Assembly: GCA_900660155.1 (NCBI GenBank)
Contig: CABFPE010000518.1
Span: 490,349-554,348 of the forward strand
DNA from: Hofstenia miamia
Lineage: Eukaryota > Xenacoelomorpha > Acoela > Hofsteniidae
Direction: 5' to 3'
Length of the DNA stretch: 64,000 nucleotides
The notes beneath the pieces were generated by a model. The model saw only the letters and a list, made by a program, of their open reading frames with translations, did no database searches and had not been told where the DNA came from. Of the stretch, positions 63,955-64,000 are shown piece by piece (position 1 is the first letter of the stretch; each line of letters opens with the position of its first letter). The position numbers and the translations under genes were made by a program.

Positions 63955-64000
<46 letters not shown>
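63938..64000. repeat. (TA)n tract at the right edge
   Basis: Alternating TA with two ACATACAT interruptions, in a DNAH6 intron after exon 28. It runs to the end of the window. Confidence 0.95.

Noticed and set aside
1-64000. CRISPR arrays, operons, tRNA or rRNA genes, prokaryotic-type systems
   Set aside because: Spliced genes and eukaryotic transposons throughout. No regularly spaced repeats, no tRNA-like fold and no gene clusters of bacterial type were seen.

Overview
The window looks like an AT-rich, non-vertebrate metazoan nuclear genome. It has intron-rich genes for motile-cilium proteins, (TA)n microsatellites, several classes of eukaryotic DNA transposon, a LINE relic, and runs of N marking assembly gaps. 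I cannot name the species. The short introns (41-52 bp) beside kilobase introns would fit a tunicate or another compact invertebrate, but that is inference.

Layout. 1-27.8 kb holds no host gene I can support. It contains a decayed CR1/L2-type LINE on the minus strand (about 7.0-8.6 kb), a nearly intact mariner element (9,448-10,774) whose 348-codon transposase is broken by one in-frame stop, (TA)n tracts, a gap (22,049-22,171) and a possible regulatory island near 17.4-17.8 kb. At 27,833-32,384 (minus) lies a complete nine-exon gene for a 511-residue Mn-repeat, SAXO-like axonemal microtubule-binding protein. Its first two exons and upstream DNA recur almost perfectly in a 2.36-kb direct repeat (31,921-34,278 and 34,304-36,671) joined by a single N, most likely an unmerged allelic overlap in the assembly. 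From 36.7 to 46.4 kb is a transposon graveyard: a gap, a frameshifted copy of a widespread invertebrate transposase-like gene (37.6-39.5 kb), a hAT element with a near-perfect 8-bp target-site duplication (40,091-41,951), a faint reverse-transcriptase relic (about 44.1 kb), and a TTAA-flanked element (44,574-46,367) carrying seven copies of a CCGTCCGTAACG-type motif.

From 47,437 to the right edge (plus strand) runs the 5' part of the axonemal dynein heavy chain gene DNAH6. I resolve 28 exons, 5,340 coding bases and 1,780 codons, reaching from the start codon through the tail, the linker and AAA1 (GPAGTGKT Walker A) to the AAA1/AAA2 boundary. The rest of the gene lies beyond the window. Intron 2 carries hAT-end fragments and intron 4 a 711-bp mariner-superfamily deletion derivative.

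Functionally the two host genes are both ciliary: DNAH6 is an inner-arm dynein motor and the Mn-repeat protein is expected to bind or stabilise axonemal doublets. Splicing in both has two marked features: 33 of the 35 modelled 3' splice sites are TAG, and 9 introns are only 41-52 bp long. No new multi-gene system is evident. The least explained element is the TTAA-flanked transposon with the repeated motif.
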